64,000 bases of DNA, taken from assembly GCF_030272615.1 (NCBI RefSeq), contig NC_081415.1, forward strand, positions 598,305,335 to 598,369,334. Direction: 5' to 3'. Source of the DNA: Cryptomeria japonica (lineage: Eukaryota > Streptophyta > Pinopsida > Cupressales > Cupressaceae). Under the pieces are notes generated by a model. That model did not search any database and was not told where the DNA came from. It saw nothing but the letters and a program-made list of their open reading frames with translations. Below, one piece after another: positions 1 through 12,262 of this stretch. Each line of letters begins with the position of its first letter. Position 1 is the stretch's first letter. A program made the position numbers and the translations under genes.

Positions 1-1828
1 CTTGATGTGATGGTTGATAATGTCTAATCTTAGAAAGTTGCGGACCCCGTTTAAGACTGACCTGTCTGATTTCAAGTGTATCCTCTTCTGTTTAAGACAA
101 GATAATGATCACTTTGATATGGATATGATACGATTGATAAGATAGTTTGATCAGTTGATTACAGATGTTTGACTGGATAGTCATATCCTTTGTTAACTTC
201 GTGTGAAGTGTTTGCTCGATATCTGCTAGGGTATTTGTTTCTCACAAGACATTTTATTGCAAGTTTTTCTGATTGATTGATTTTCGATTTTTAGTTCTTT
301 TCCAAGAGATTTTTTTATGTTTTTGGATTATGTAGATCGATATTTGAATGTTTTTGGTTGATTTTTTCAGGACTTTATCTCATGTTTTTGGTTGATTTTT
401 TCAGGATCGTATTTGAATGTTTTTGATTGATTTTTTTATTTTCACTATTTTTGAATTTTGAGTTTTTTCAGTGTTTTTGAATTTTGAGTTTTTCATTGTT
501 TTTGATTTTTGAGTTTTTCATTGTTTTTGGATTACGTTGAAGGACGTTATATGGATGTTTTTGGTATTTTTCAGGACTTTATATGATTTTTTGGATTTTT
601 TCAGGACTTTATATGTTTTTTTTTGGATTTTTTCAGGACATTATATGATTTTTTGGATTTTTTCAAGACTTTATATTATTTTTTGGATTTTTCAGTTATG
701 CCCCCAGTGTGCAGACTTGTATGACATGATGATTTCCAGAATGTATGTGGAGACAAATGAATTTTTGACATGACCTATGTGAATGCAATATGTAGGATGA
801 AGATGCAATTTATTTGAACAAGGTTGACTATGTTTGTTGTAGCATTTGTAGTACATCAATTGAAATGGAGGTACAAAAATATTTCATAGATAAGTGATCA
901 AGCAATCCCTAAGGCCCTTTGGAACATTCAAATCAACACACTTAGTGACTAGGATTTACAAATGGAGACGAGGAAAACTTTCCCATTGGTTCTTGAAACT
1001 TTGATCTTCTTTTGCCCATGTGTGTGCAGATGAGTTAATTCCTACTCTTGTGTTCACTAAATATCCTTAGCATCCTATATGACTAGCTACATGGATTATC
1101 CTAACTTCAAAAGCATTCCGAATAGAGCCTCACTGCCAGCAAGCCTTGAGAGCTCCGACGAGGTTATAGACTGTAATTTCTCAAATATTGCTCCATTGCC
1201 AGTAGGCATTCATAGCCCTGATGGAGTTACTTGCATGTTACCATAGTCAAGCTTTTTATCACACTTGTATACATGATATTTCAGTTATATATCATTGCTC
1301 TTTTGCCTTGAGATGGATATTTGGCATAGCTCTTTTCCTTTTTATTTTCTTGCCTTAACTTGTAAGTAATGAAACCTACTTGGGTGTGACAATTACAGTG
1401 GCGCTAAAGTAGAATTTTAGATTTTTCACTTAGTCATATGATCAACTAGGTGTCTAGAATGAATTATAGATCTTCTTAATGTGTGAGATATAGCAATTGA
1501 TAAATTGTGGGTTAACAAGTCTCAAATAGTGAAATCGCCACCCAACCATAAGTAAAGCGTCGTCACTGGGTAATGTTGAAAATGAATGACCTTAGGACCT
1601 CATAGACTTCATGTTAGAATATCTAAGAAAGGAGATGACTCTTGCTTCTATTGGATGGAAACAGATGATAAACTTGGACAGTTGCCTTGTTTTATTGATG
1701 CTGCTATATGTAAATGCAGAAACTTTTGAGAATGCAATGCATTTAAAAAAAGAAACTATATGTAATGTAGATGTTTTTAAATGATATGATATGCAATTGT
1801 GGAAAATAAAACCTAAACTATACATCCC
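1..1828 (-). other. 3' non-coding region of element X
   Basis: This stretch lies downstream of the integrase stop. Only short random ORFs are present. It holds a T-rich tandem repeat (about 340-695) and two imperfect copies of a roughly 40-bp block with ACTGCCAGCAAGCCTTGAGA near 1131 and a related copy near 1195. I saw no LTR end of the type ...GGTGTATACA and no polypurine tract leading into one, so the 3' LTR must lie further left. Confidence 0.6.
340..695. repeat. T-rich minisatellite
   Basis: A unit of about 32 bp built on TTTTTTGGATTTTTTCAGG followed by ACTTTATATGA recurs. It is clearest at 571-694 and degenerates toward 340. It lies in the 3' non-coding part of X, and read on the element strand it is an A-rich array. 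Confidence 0.7.
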
Positions 1829-2990
1829 TTAGGTATAATATCGCTTGAGATGCATGTTGTTCATAGGGTCAGAGAGTGGATCTCCCTCCATGGTAGCCAA
1901 ATTATATGATCCATTGCCTATGACCCTTGTTATAATGAAAGGACCTAGCTAGTTAGGTTCGAATTTCCCTAGCCTTTCTTGTTCCATTGGGTTCCTTTGA
2001 TTCTCTTTAAGTACTAGATCTCCCACTTGAAAAGTTCTTGGGTGGACCCGTTTATTATAACTTCATCTTAGTCTATTAATGGTTAAACGATGTTTGTCTT
2101 TTTTCATCAAGCATTTCGAGTTCTTGTAACCTTGCCACCCTGTAGACTTCCTCTGATATGATGTTCTATAAGGAGACTCTTAGAGACAATATTTCTATTT
2201 CAATGGGAAGTATCGCTTCTATCCCATACACCAAGGAATATGGTGTTGCTCCTATAGGTGTGCGTACTCCTATTCTGTAAGCCCAAAGAGCGGGATTTAA
2301 CTGGAGATGCCAGTCCCATCCTATGTTAGTGACTACTTTCTTAAGAATTTTCAATATTGTTTTATTTGTAGCCTCTAGATGTCCATTACTTTGTGGATAA
2401 TATGATGTGGCAAATCTCTGTTGTATATGAAATTTGTCACACAACTCTTTCACTTCCTAATTTTTAAATGGACATCCGTTATCTATAACAAAGCACATTG
2501 GAACTTCGTATCTACATATAATGTAGTTGAGCATGAATTTTGATATCTGCTTTCCAGTAGTGTAAGTTAGAGGAATTGCCTCAACCCATTTGGTAAAGTA
2601 CTCAGTGGCTATCAAGATGAAGTTGTGCCCATTGGAAGAAGTAGGGTTGACTTTACCCACTAGATCCAATCCCCATTGTGAAAATGGCCATGGTGATGTA
2701 ATGGGTCGAAGATCTTGTGTTGGTGCATGAATGAGGGCTCCATGCATTTGGCATTGTTTACACTTCTGTACATACTTGTAAGCGTCATTTTCCATGGTTG
2801 GCCAGTAATAACCTATTCTCAACAATTTCTTTGACGATGGTGGACCACTTTGGTGAGCCCTATAGATTCCATCATGGACTTCTTTTAAAGCAAGGTGTGC
2901 CTCATTCTCATCCAAGCATCGAAGAAGAGTTCCATCAAAACCCTTTCTATACAAAGTATCAGATATAATGGTGTACCTAGATGCCTGCAA
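1829..2990 (-). pseudogene. Element X integrase (decayed)
   Basis: This region encodes integrase, which would insert the cDNA copy. The N-terminal zinc-binding HHCC region is visible near 2740-2910 (KCKQCQMHG). The core shows WGLDLVG, then FVIDNGCPF, then the glutamate in NGHLEATNK, so all three DDE acids are present. The C-terminal part ends in a TAA at 1829-1831. The frame is broken by TAG at about 2457, where element Y still has CAG (KNQD), and by a TAG replacing the Trp of NWLGP near 1950. It is the 3' end of the gag-pol frame and is non-functional as it stands. Confidence 0.85.
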
Positions 2991-3139
2991 ATAAATGTCT
3001 TCTTTTGATTCTTGGACAGATCCAGTTACATGTATTGAGTATGTAAATATGTATATATTTCATTGTACCAAGGTGATTTTGGACCCACAATTGCACATAC
3101 ATAGTCTGATAGGGGAGTCTCATATGCAGGTAGCATCAA

Positions 3140-3650
3140 CTATTCTATGATGAACTCAAACTGAGTTTCGTTAGCAGGCATATTCAAAAGAGATCCTATG
3201 GTTGCCATTGCATCTGCTGCCTTGTTTTGTATCCTTGGGATTTGTTCGAAGGTAATTTTTCTGAAGTGCTCCTTGTAATCTTCGACCAACTTGTTATAAG
3301 GCATGAGTTTTTCATCCTTCATGTTGTAATCATCATTGACCTAGTTTACAATCAACTATGAATCACCATAGACCTATAACTCTTGTATTTTCCATTGTAT
3401 AGTTGTATGAAGCCCTATGAGGAGAGCTTCATACTCAGCCATATTGTTGATGTATTGGAAATTGATCCTAAATGACATAGGTATAACGTCCCCTTGAGGA
3501 GTAATGAAGAGAATCCATGCTCCAGATCCGTGACTTGTATATGACCCATCAAAGTATAACTTCCACATTACTAAGGCAGTTAATGTAAACACGGATTCCT
3601 CTGGAAAGTCTATCAGCAATGAGTGACTATCCTATATAGGAGCCTTTGCT
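3140..3650 (-). pseudogene. Element X second (archaeal-type) RNase H
   Basis: An additional RNase H lies between the RT-linked RNase H and integrase, as in plant Tat elements. The start motif LYFDGSYTSHGSGAW carries the first catalytic Asp. AEYEALLIGL supplies the Glu, VYGDS supplies the next Asp just after a stop, and NKAADAMA carries the last. Stops interrupt it at about 3373, at two positions nearby, and at 3140. In the Tat lineage this domain is usually read as extra or replacement RNase H activity. Confidence 0.75.
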
Positions 3651-4957
3651 AATTGATCTGCTATAATTTATCCTTTGATGGCTTTTATGTCTATGTATTC
3701 TATATCAAACTCGCTCAAGATCATAACTGACTTAGCCAATCGCTCGGTCAATGTTTCTCTGCTCAATAGGTACTTGAGTGGGTCAAAGCATGCAATGAGT
3801 TGTACCTTATGACTCAGCATATAATGTCTGAGCTTTTGGGATGCAAAGATTACTGCTAAGCATGCTCACTCTATGGGGCTATAATTAAGCTCATAGCTGA
3901 TCATAGTCCTACTTATATAATAAATGGATCTTTCTTTTCCATTTTTTTCATGCTATGCTAGTAGAGCTCCTAGAGCTGAGTTTGTTGTTGATATGTATAA
4001 CAATAGAGGTTGTCCTGGAGTAGGAGATATTAACACTGGTGTGTTTACAAGATAATCTTTTAGAACTTGGAAAGCTTCCTAGTATTGTTTTGTCCATTTA
4101 AAAGTAACTCCTATCTTGAGTAAATGCTAGAATGGGTGACACTTATCTACCAACTGTGCTATGAATCTCCTTATGGATAGCAGTCTTCCTTATAACCCTC
4201 TGAGTTGTTTAAGTGTTGATGGAGGTTGCATATCAATGATTGCCTTGACCTTGGCAGGTTGTATTTCAATTCCTCTGTTTGACACTATAAACCCTAATAG
4301 TTTACCTGTTGTTACGCCAAACACACACTTCTTCGGGTTTAATATGACATTATAATATGCCAACTGATCAAATATCTGTGTAAGAACTGCAAGGTGACTT
4401 TCTCTTGTTTGTGATTTAGCCAATATATCATCCACGTAATCTTCCATTATATTGTGGATCATGTCATGAAACAATGTTGTCATGGCTCTTTGGTATGTTG
4501 CTCCAAAAATTTTGAGACCAAATGGCTTCACATTCCAACAGTATGCTCCCCATGGGCATGTAAAGGTCATTTTATGTTGATCTTCTGGTGCAATTTTAAT
4601 CTGGTTGTATCCTGAAAAATCATCCATTAAGGATAGCATCTCATTTCAAGTTGTTAGGTCAACTATCATGTTGATATTAGGTAGCGGGAAGTCATCCTCA
4701 GGACAAGCTCTATTTAGATCACAAAAATCAGTACAGATTCTTATGCCTCTTTTGGGCTTAGTCACAGGTACCAGGTTGGATATCCATTCCACATAATCAA
4801 TAGGTTTAATAAAACCTACATCCAACAACTTTTGTAGTTCTATTTTAACCAGTAATGCGATACTTGGATGCATTTTTCTTAATTTTTGCTTGTAAGGTTT
4901 AACTCCTGGTATCAAAGGTAAGTGATGCAACACTAATTCAGATTCTAAGCCTGGCAT
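3651..4957 (-). pseudogene. Element X reverse transcriptase and RNase H
   Basis: The RT starts with the conserved block KIELQKLLDVGFIKPIDYVEW, then RICTDFCDLNRACPEDDFPLP with the first catalytic Asp. The YVDD box (EDYVDDILAKS) is near 4428-4438. The first RNase H follows, with LLLYISTTNSALGALLA and YYISRTMISYELNYSPIE. In-frame stops interrupt it near 4640, 4080, 3950 and 3870. Order and similarity match plant Ty3/gypsy pol. The segment is homologous to Y at 25094-26412 but clearly a different subfamily. Confidence 0.85.
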
Positions 4958-6328
4958 GTCTGAATAGGACCAAGAAAATTTGATAGTTCTTTGTTTGAAA
5001 AAATGAATGAATCTATCTTTTTCTTCTTTGCTTAGTGATTTTGCTAGATGGATGTTATGTACAACCTCCCCTTCTACTATGTTTACTTCTTATGTTTCCT
5101 CTGTAAGTAACACTGACCTTTCTCTTTCCATAGGAAGATTACCCAAGTCACTCTTGTCATTATGAGTAGCTTGATCCTTATCTTTTGTTATAGAAGTACT
5201 TTCTTCTCCAAAGTATCTCATTCTATTCAGGTCTATAACAAACCCTACTTTATGATCACCTTGTGGAAATCCCTCTCTGACTCCTAGAAATTCTGAAATT
5301 GCTTCATCATTTTCAAACCAATCTAGCGTTGGTATTCCTTCTTGACCCCAATCAATCAAGTGTGAATGCACTAGGGGTAAATCATTACTCCCTTCTTTAG
5401 TTGACTCTGATAACATGAAGACTTGATTGTTTGATAGACTTTGTGTATCTTCATCCTGTATAAGCTTTATTTGATTCCTTAATATTACACTTTCTGGTGG
5501 GCTAGAATCATGGAGTGATAAGAATTCGTAGTCATGAGAGTCTGTCTCACTTTCAATATATGTTTCATCATATGAGCTATCATCACTTATTTCTTCTTGT
5601 TCCTACCTCTGATTCTATTGTAGATTGACTCGTCTTCTTTGGACATTAGTTACCCTTCTTAAGCCTGGTATAAGCCTTTGCAATCTTTCTTCATCTATTT
5701 CATTAGGTTGAGCCTAAGTTGTTTCTTGTGGTAGAAGTAGTGACAATAACCATGGGTGATATTCAGGTGGTGGTGGTAAACCTACATCTATTGCACCATT
5801 ATCCTGTACTGTTGTGTCAACAACTGCATCATTTTGTAACTCAGTGGTAGGTTCTTGCAGGAGTTGTCTCATGTCTTCTCCATCTGATTTTGCACTAGGT
5901 GATGTAGGTACCTGATTACTTGTTTGAGATGAAGATGGGAGCGCCTGTGCGGACAAATTTCTTTGTGATATGTAGTCTGATGGTTTGCTTGGTCGATTTA
6001 GTATATCAAGGGTATGCTGTCTTGATTTGGTTATATGTTGTACATGCTTATATCCCAATCCTTGTTTCCCTGGATTATCATTAGGAGCAATAGGTTCTAG
6101 CCTTCCTTGTTTCTATAACCCAAGGCCTTTGGTACTATCATATCCATGTCTTTGGAGTATTTTGAATCCAATTCCATACTGATATATGTGTATTCTGGGT
6201 ATTGTCATATGATGTTATTCTCTATATATCCAATGGTTAATATCTTCGTTCAAGGATTCTTCTTGTAAGTCACCCCATCTAATGAAAGAGCATGAGTTTG
6301 TATATCTAACAATTTCTTTTCCTTTGTC
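4958..6328 (-). pseudogene. Element X linker with G-patch, between protease and RT
   Basis: This poorly conserved linker of the polyprotein has many stops. A G-patch-like motif is readable at about 6105-6183 (GFKILQRHGYDSTKGLGY); the same motif sits at the equivalent place in Y. G-patch domains bind RNA or RNA helicases, and one is also known next to the protease of betaretroviruses. The remainder is acidic and Gln/Ser-rich with no recognised domain. Confidence 0.6.
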
Positions 6329-7405
6329 TTATTTTTGTACTGTATTGTGAGGTTTCCCAAAGGACTTAGGAGAAAGAGACAATTGTTTCCCACTTAAAGT
6401 ATTTGCAATAGAGTACTCTCTACAACCCATATCTTTTATTTGTAAGGAGGATGTTGTAGGCATTTCCTTTTTTGTTTCTGTGATCTTTAATGTTTCCAAT
6501 TGTGTAGTGAGAGGTGCAGCCTGATTGATAGGTACCTGATTATCCACACTATCTTTCAGATAATTGCAATGTTGGAATGGAATTGGATCAACCTTTATGA
6601 TGATTTCAATACCATTGTATGGGAATTTGACACATTTATGGAATGTGGATGGTACTGCTTGCATGGTGTGGATCCATGGGCAGCCCAATAACATGTTATA
6701 TTCTAGCTCTCTATCCAAGACCTGAAAAGCGACCTCTGTTGTTATAGGTCCTACTTGTATAGGTAATGTTACAATGCCTTTAGATGGGCGTTCTTCATCA
6801 TCGTAAGCCTTGATATTTATCCTCTTGGAAGAATCAATGTGAAGTTCAGAATACCCTAGTGCTTTGACCAGCTTTAAAGTACAAATGTTGAGACCAGCTC
6901 CCCCATCTATGAGTACTCTTTTGATTCTTCTCTTATGAATGTAAGCTTCCAGATGTAGAGGGTCATTATGAAGCAGTCTATCACTAGGAATATCTAGTTC
7001 TGTGAATGCCATACAGGTGCCTTGTGTCAGATTTCCCACCATAGACTGGAAGGCATTTTCATCTAAATATCTATCCACTACCGAATCTTGAAGTGCTTTG
7101 TCCATTATAGCTCTATGAGTGGGTGAAATTTGCAATAGTTCGAATAATGATATTTGTGCTAGAGTTTTCTTAAGTTGCTCAACAACATTGTAAGTCCCTA
7201 CTGCTAGTGGTTGATTTTGTGGTATTCCTTGTAAAGTTACCTTTGATCTGCAAGTAACTACTACACAGTTTCTATATTTGGGAGTTATGGTGATTGTAGC
7301 AACTGTATCATATGACTTACAAGGTTTTTCTATATCATAGGTTGTTTTATCAAGATTTCTGTTAAATCCCTCTTCACAGTCTTTATGTGTATGTTTGACA
7401 TCCAT
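6329..7405 (-). pseudogene. Element X aspartic protease region
   Basis: An open stretch of 358 codons is the longest unbroken piece of X pol. The active-site motif is VLIDGGAGLNICTL near 6885-6920, the D-G-G variant seen in many plant gypsy proteases, followed by KALGYS. A second conserved block, LGCPWIHTM, lies near 6650-6690. The protease would cut the Gag-Pol polyprotein. Upstream codons belong to the Gag-protease junction and downstream codons to the linker. Confidence 0.8.
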
Positions 7406-7582
7406 AATGTGTTCTATGAGTTCATCTTCAATCCAACCTGAGTGAGATGGTTGATCATGCCCCCAGTCTCTGAGACAAAGATTTATATCATCATCTTACT
7501 TTGGTGCCTCTAATATCATGCAAATTTGGTTATCATCTGTGTGAGTGTCTTGATATTGGTCCGCTTGATCAAGTGTTTCTTG

Positions 7583-9551
7583 TCAATCATTGTTTGCTAT
7601 ATCTCCTGACCTAATGGCGTGAATAGTGTAGTCGTATGAGACCTTTGCGTAGTTAGCTGTATTATCTTGGGTACCTGACATGGTAGCTTTCCCTTTGTCA
7701 TGCTTAACAAAAGGGTGTTTAAAAATTGTATGATTTGTGTTTGCTGAGGTTTTATCGATATCAATTGTGATGTCCCCTTGGTCTATCATATCTTGGACCA
7801 AGTTTTTCAATTTATAGCAACTTGTTATTTTGTGACCTTTAGTCCAATGATAATCACATAAATCATTATCATTCCACCATGTGGGTTTGAAAGGACCTGG
7901 TTCATACACTCTTACTTCAGGTAAAGTGATCATGTTTATCTGTATTAACTTTTTGAGCGCTGACTCAATAGGTTCTCCTAGAGGTGTGTAATTTCTTCTT
8001 GGAGCATTTACCCTAGGGTATCTTTTGTTCATGTTTTGTGTAGCATTTACATTTGTTGAGGTTGTGTTATTCCCTATATGTGGATTAGATGAATGACTCC
8101 TTCCCAAAGATAAAATGGGTTGAGTTTTATTTATCATTCTAGCATCTACAATACCATCATTGGTCACATTTTTGTTTTTCGACCAAAACTTAGATTTGCC
8201 ATTGTTGTTGGTATTGCCATACTTAATAAGACCTTGTTCTACTAGTCCCTTCTCACATTTGAGAGTCTTTTCCATGATTTGTTTGAATGTGGTTAAACAT
8301 TGCATTTGTATCAGATATTTAATCTTAGGAATCAAATTTTCTGTGAACATATCCACTTGGTCTGTTTCTAGGATAACTGTCTTGCACCTCCTATATAGAT
8401 CCATCCATCATTGTATGAAGGATGCAAATGTTTCATTCTCATATTATTTAGCAGCACACAAGTCCATCAAAGTAACCGTGGCGTCAATGTTGTGCGAGAA
8501 GTTTGCAATAAATTGTTCAGCTAATTCTCCCCATGATGTGATGGTTGGTGGTAAATGTCAAAACCACTCTAAAGTCGGTCCTCCTAGACTTATAGGAAAT
8601 AGTCTCATTAGATAAGTATCTTTTGAGGAAACCTCTATACATGCCATAAAAAATTCTTTGATATTGATCTCTAGGATCACCCTTCCCTCTATATCTATCA
8701 AATTTAGGTGTTTCAAAATATTGTGGAAAAGGTGGCATGTATAATGTGTGATCAAATGGATAAGGACGTAAGTCCTGCATTGTGTAGCTCTTTTTATCAT
8801 TACCAGTTTGCATGGTCATCATTTGTTGTTGTAAATTCTGTATTTGCTGTGTCAGGATATCTGTTTGTGTCAAAGGTATACCTTGTGTTTGTGTATGTCC
8901 CAGAAAAGGATTCGCGGTTGCATAACTAGGAGGTTGTTGGAAGGTACCAAGATTATAACCTTGTGCGTTGTGTGTTCCACTAGGTACTATGAAATAGGTG
9001 ATATGTGAACCCATGTTTGGTTGAGTTGTACTTGTTCTTTGAATAGGTGTTGAGACACTTGATACTATCAGCATGCTCTGTGATGGTATACTAGCATTGA
9101 TCATTGAGGATGACACACTTGTTTGAAAGTTTGCATTTGTGTTGACATTTGTTTGGATAGGTATGTTTTGAGGAAAACTAGAGGTTGTTGCTTGTATTTG
9201 TGTCACGGGTGGTGTTTGACTGTTATCTTGACCTAAACTTTTTCCTGGTGGTAAAATCTTTGTGACATCAAAATCCTTAGGTAGTTTTGCCCCATTTTGT
9301 ATTAACAACGAAAGATACTTGTCTCTATCGCTATGTATAAGTGCATCTAGGATCATGAGGACATGTGGGTCTCGCTGAGCAGAATCAATTTCTTCCTTTG
9401 TCAAATGTTGTTGTAATTCATTTAGGGTAGACATTGTTTGTGTACCTAAGTGTTGACCTATTGACATGTCCATATTCCAAGTAGGGTTTACAGACTATGT
9501 GTTGTTCGGGTCCATTATTCCTTTCGCTTTTTGCGACCTTGTGACGGGCAT
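7583..9551 (-). pseudogene. Element X gag
   Basis: The capsid precursor starts at the ATG at 9551, giving MPVTRSQKAKG. Y gag starts with the comparable METRSQKSRR, which supports this start over the downstream ATG at 9473. A Gln/Thr-rich N-terminal part is followed by the retrotransposon Gag domain (FDRYRGKGDP, then SLGGPTLEWF, then WGELAEQFIANFS). A zinc-binding motif C-x2-H with GH and C (CDYHWTKGHKITSCYKL) is near 7820-7860. There is a TAG at about 9500, a frameshift near 8680-8800 and further stops around 8405-8570. The frame continues toward protease through a TGA at 7583 that looks like a former CGA. Confidence 0.85.
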
Positions 9552-9726
9552 CTAAAATTGCTTATATGAGGGTGGTTCTATGCAAGATGATGACTTAACA
9601 CTAGACTGTAGATGTAAATATGAGATATGCAAGGCTATACTAGACTCTCTATTAAGGATTTTGACGTGAGACCTTTTGAGCATTTCTAGATTTCTCTAAT
9701 GCAAGTCTCTACATTTGTTGATGAAG

Positions 9727-9930
9727 TTATTCAGCCTCAATCTCTCTATCAATTAAATGGGAAATCCTAGACTCAATGTTTATCTTGTGTATAACTCCTA
9801 TATATTGAGGTGCACTTCTTCTTAAGTCCCAGGCTAAGTTAGCTAGACCATCAATGATTTCTTGTTGACTGTCGTTTGGAACTAGATTAGGTTGCTCAAA
9901 GGGGAGCAAACCATCACCTGGGAGACCCAT
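9727..9930 (-). CDS. Small leader ORF upstream of X gag (conserved, function unknown)
   Basis: This 67-codon ORF begins MGLPGDGLLPFEQPNL and is in a different frame from gag, about 180 bp upstream of it. I do not recognise a domain. The segment QPNL...LAWDLRRSAPQY is matched by QPNL...LAWKVRRSDVQY on the - strand at about 22600-22800, inside the insert in element Y. That suggests a real coding segment rather than chance. It could be an upstream regulatory ORF or the start of an older, longer Gag. After the stop the same frame runs on with two more stops. Confidence 0.5.
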   Translation of the reverse strand: MGLPGDGLLPFEQPNLVPNDSQQEIIDGLANLAWDLRRSAPQYIGVIHKINIESRISHLIDREIEAE

Positions 9931-11084
9931 GAAGGCACATGCTATGAACCTATAATTGACAATGGACTTCGACGTATATGATTCTAGATGGCGATGTATA
10001 TGGTAATGTAGGATTATGTAACTAATATCGATGATAATGCAAAATACTTAGGACGATAATGAGGATGTACGTAGGATGATAATGAGGACGTAAGTGGGAC
10101 TATGTAAAAGACTGCCTAGGGTCACAAGTATGTAAGGACTTTTGAGTTTCGGTTTCAAAATGGACTTTGTTTTCTGTAACTTCGTGTGTGGGACAATGCT
10201 TTGTATTTTTCCAAATATGAGAACAATTGCTGGTAGGTATGTATAGTTGACTGACTCAATTTTCATACAATCTCAAAAAATTCAGAGATACATGGGATAG
10301 GGCCTAAAATAGCCCAAGGGATTGACTTAATACTGGTCTAGCACAATGATACATAAAAAAGCACAGAATACAATCTTAGGCTAGATAGTGGACACCATTC
10401 AGTGAGGCCCCTGCAACAAAATACCGAAACAAGATGGACAAATAGAGAGTCTAGCAGCACTGACTCCACTCCACGACACACACTTCTCGGGCATGTCAAT
10501 CTCTCTTACCCCGAAGATCCAAAGATCTTATCACTGAGGGATTTATGTCTCATAATGCAAGGTACATGAGGGGTATCTATGGGGTATGATCCACACTCCC
10601 AGAACCACTGAATGTAGGATTTTTAGCAACTAAATTAGTTCTTAGTATTAGGTTTCGAGGGGTCCCGATCTAATGAAGAATTCTCAAAGCAAGCCACTTA
10701 AGGCTTTATTTGAGCTTATCGGTGCAAGGAAGGCCCCCACATACGTCAAATTCACTCAACACTCTAGCCGCCTAACTAGTATATTTATATAGCGGCTCGA
10801 AAAACCCACTTAAGAGTACCCTGGGAGAGATGATATCCCCAATGCATCCCAATTCGAATTACCTCTATGGGGTGATGAAATCCCTAGTCAAAGATACCCC
10901 TCACTACATAGAATAAAATAAAAATTGGATGTCATTGTCACCTTCCTTCTTTCTCCCAAGACCCCAAAGGCGGGTGGAAAGTCAGTTAGTGCAACAGTAG
11001 GTCCACCCCAGACACAATAAAAATTCTTTACCTTAAGAAAAAAGACAAATGATTTAATCTAATGCAGCTTGATTCACGTTCATT

Positions 11085-11400
11085 TTATAGCCCAAATTTA
11101 GGTGTTAGATACGCATGTGCATGTCTATTTTAAACACCAAATTGAAATATGAAGGCATACATGTCAATTTTAACCATTTGTTGATTTTAAGCACCAAAAA
11201 CCAAGTGTGAGATACATGCATGTCAATTTTATCCCATGTTCATTTTAAACACCAACAACGAAGTGTGAGATTATCCATGCATGTCAATTTTAGTCCATGT
11301 TCATTTTAAGCACCAACAATGAAGTGTGAGATTATCCATGCATGTCAATTTTAACTGTTGTTGATTTTAAGCACAAAAAATGAAGTGTAAAGTGTGCATG
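11085..11400. repeat. 61-bp tandem repeat, about five copies
   Basis: The unit contains ATGCATGTCAATTTTAG, CATGTTCATTTTAAGCACCA and GAAGTGTGAGATTATCC. Copies of ATGTCAATTTT start at 11161, 11220, 11281 and 11342, giving a period of 59-61 bp, and a more diverged copy lies near 11129. It lies in the leader of X. Confidence 0.85.
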
Positions 11401-11519
11401 CAAAAATAATAATCTAATCCTCTCTGCAAATCCGCCACAGGCTATAAACAAAAGATTAGTAGTAAAACCAAACTAATAGAAAATAGAAACTCAAAACTTG
11501 ACAGAGGCAAATGCGTAAT

Positions 11520-11655
11520 TAAACATGTACGATTGTGTGATGTTTACAAACCAAATGCGTGAACCTGACAGAGCAAATGCGTAAATCTGACAGACCAAAT
11601 GCGTGATGAAGACTGACCAATTGCATAGCACTAACAGGGCGATTATGTGACAGAA
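11520..11655. repeat. Degenerate CAAATGCGT minisatellite
   Basis: Units of roughly 24-28 bp are built on CAAATGCGTGA with CTGACAGA between them. Read on the element strand the core is TCACGCATTTGGTCTGTC. At least five variants are visible. A second block of the same kind lies at 12125-12262. Confidence 0.75.
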
Positions 11656-11810
11656 GGAAGACAACAATAAAAGTTAAAAACTAACAAAGAAAACTAAACC
11701 CGATCAGGAACTTGTAAAACCAATTGCGAAGCCCAAGCCAAATCTCTCATTATCCATTCAATATTTGATTAGATCATATTTAATTGTATAAGAAAGAACT
11801 AGGCTATTAT

Positions 11811-11895
11811 ATCTATCTAAGGCCAGTTGTTCTTCCAAATCCTGTATCAATTTATCTAAGGCCAGTTGTTCTTCTGAATCTTGTATCAATTTTTT
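11811..11895. repeat. 43-bp direct duplication
   Basis: Two adjacent copies of TATCTAAGGCCAGTTGTTCT continue with nearly identical text ending in TGTATCAATTT. They lie in the leader of X, between the two CG-containing minisatellite blocks. Confidence 0.8.
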
Positions 11896-12124
11896 TACCT
11901 AGAGAACCTTTTGATAGCGTTTGGCTTCTCTCCTTTGTTGTTTCGTCCTTCTTGCACTTGAAATCCTGAACTGAACTTTTCTTGCCATAAACTGTTATAA
12001 TCAAATCATAAAATAAAAGCAATTCGATCCAAGATTAACCCAATTTGAGGTAGAATTAAACAGAACAAATAACAGACGGAAGAAAAAATTAAACAACAAA
12101 GCTTCCTTCGAATGTATGATCCAG

Positions 12125-12262
12125 AAAGGGCAATTGCGCAATCTGGACAGGTCTATTGCGTGACCCTATCAGAATGAATGCGTGACCCCGAAGGGTCGAA
12201 TGTGTGATGCTATCTATGTGATTGTGTGATGATGAATGCTCGATTGCGTGACAGAAAAATCT
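12125..12262. repeat. Second CG-containing minisatellite in X leader
   Basis: Degenerate units contain ATTGCGTGACC, AATGCGTGACC, AATGTGTGATG and ATTGCGTGACA at spacings of about 24-28 bp. The block is close to the primer-binding site. Variants such as TGTGTGA beside TGCGTGA look like C-to-T decay of the CG core. Confidence 0.75.

Noticed and set aside
1-1828. X 3' LTR within the window
   Set aside because: No sequence resembling the X LTR (12378-13427, 32761-33227) and no matching terminus was found.
1829-9551. Plant pararetrovirus insertion
   Set aside because: An integrase, LTRs and target duplications are present and no movement or viral coat motif was seen; the order is that of Ty3/gypsy.
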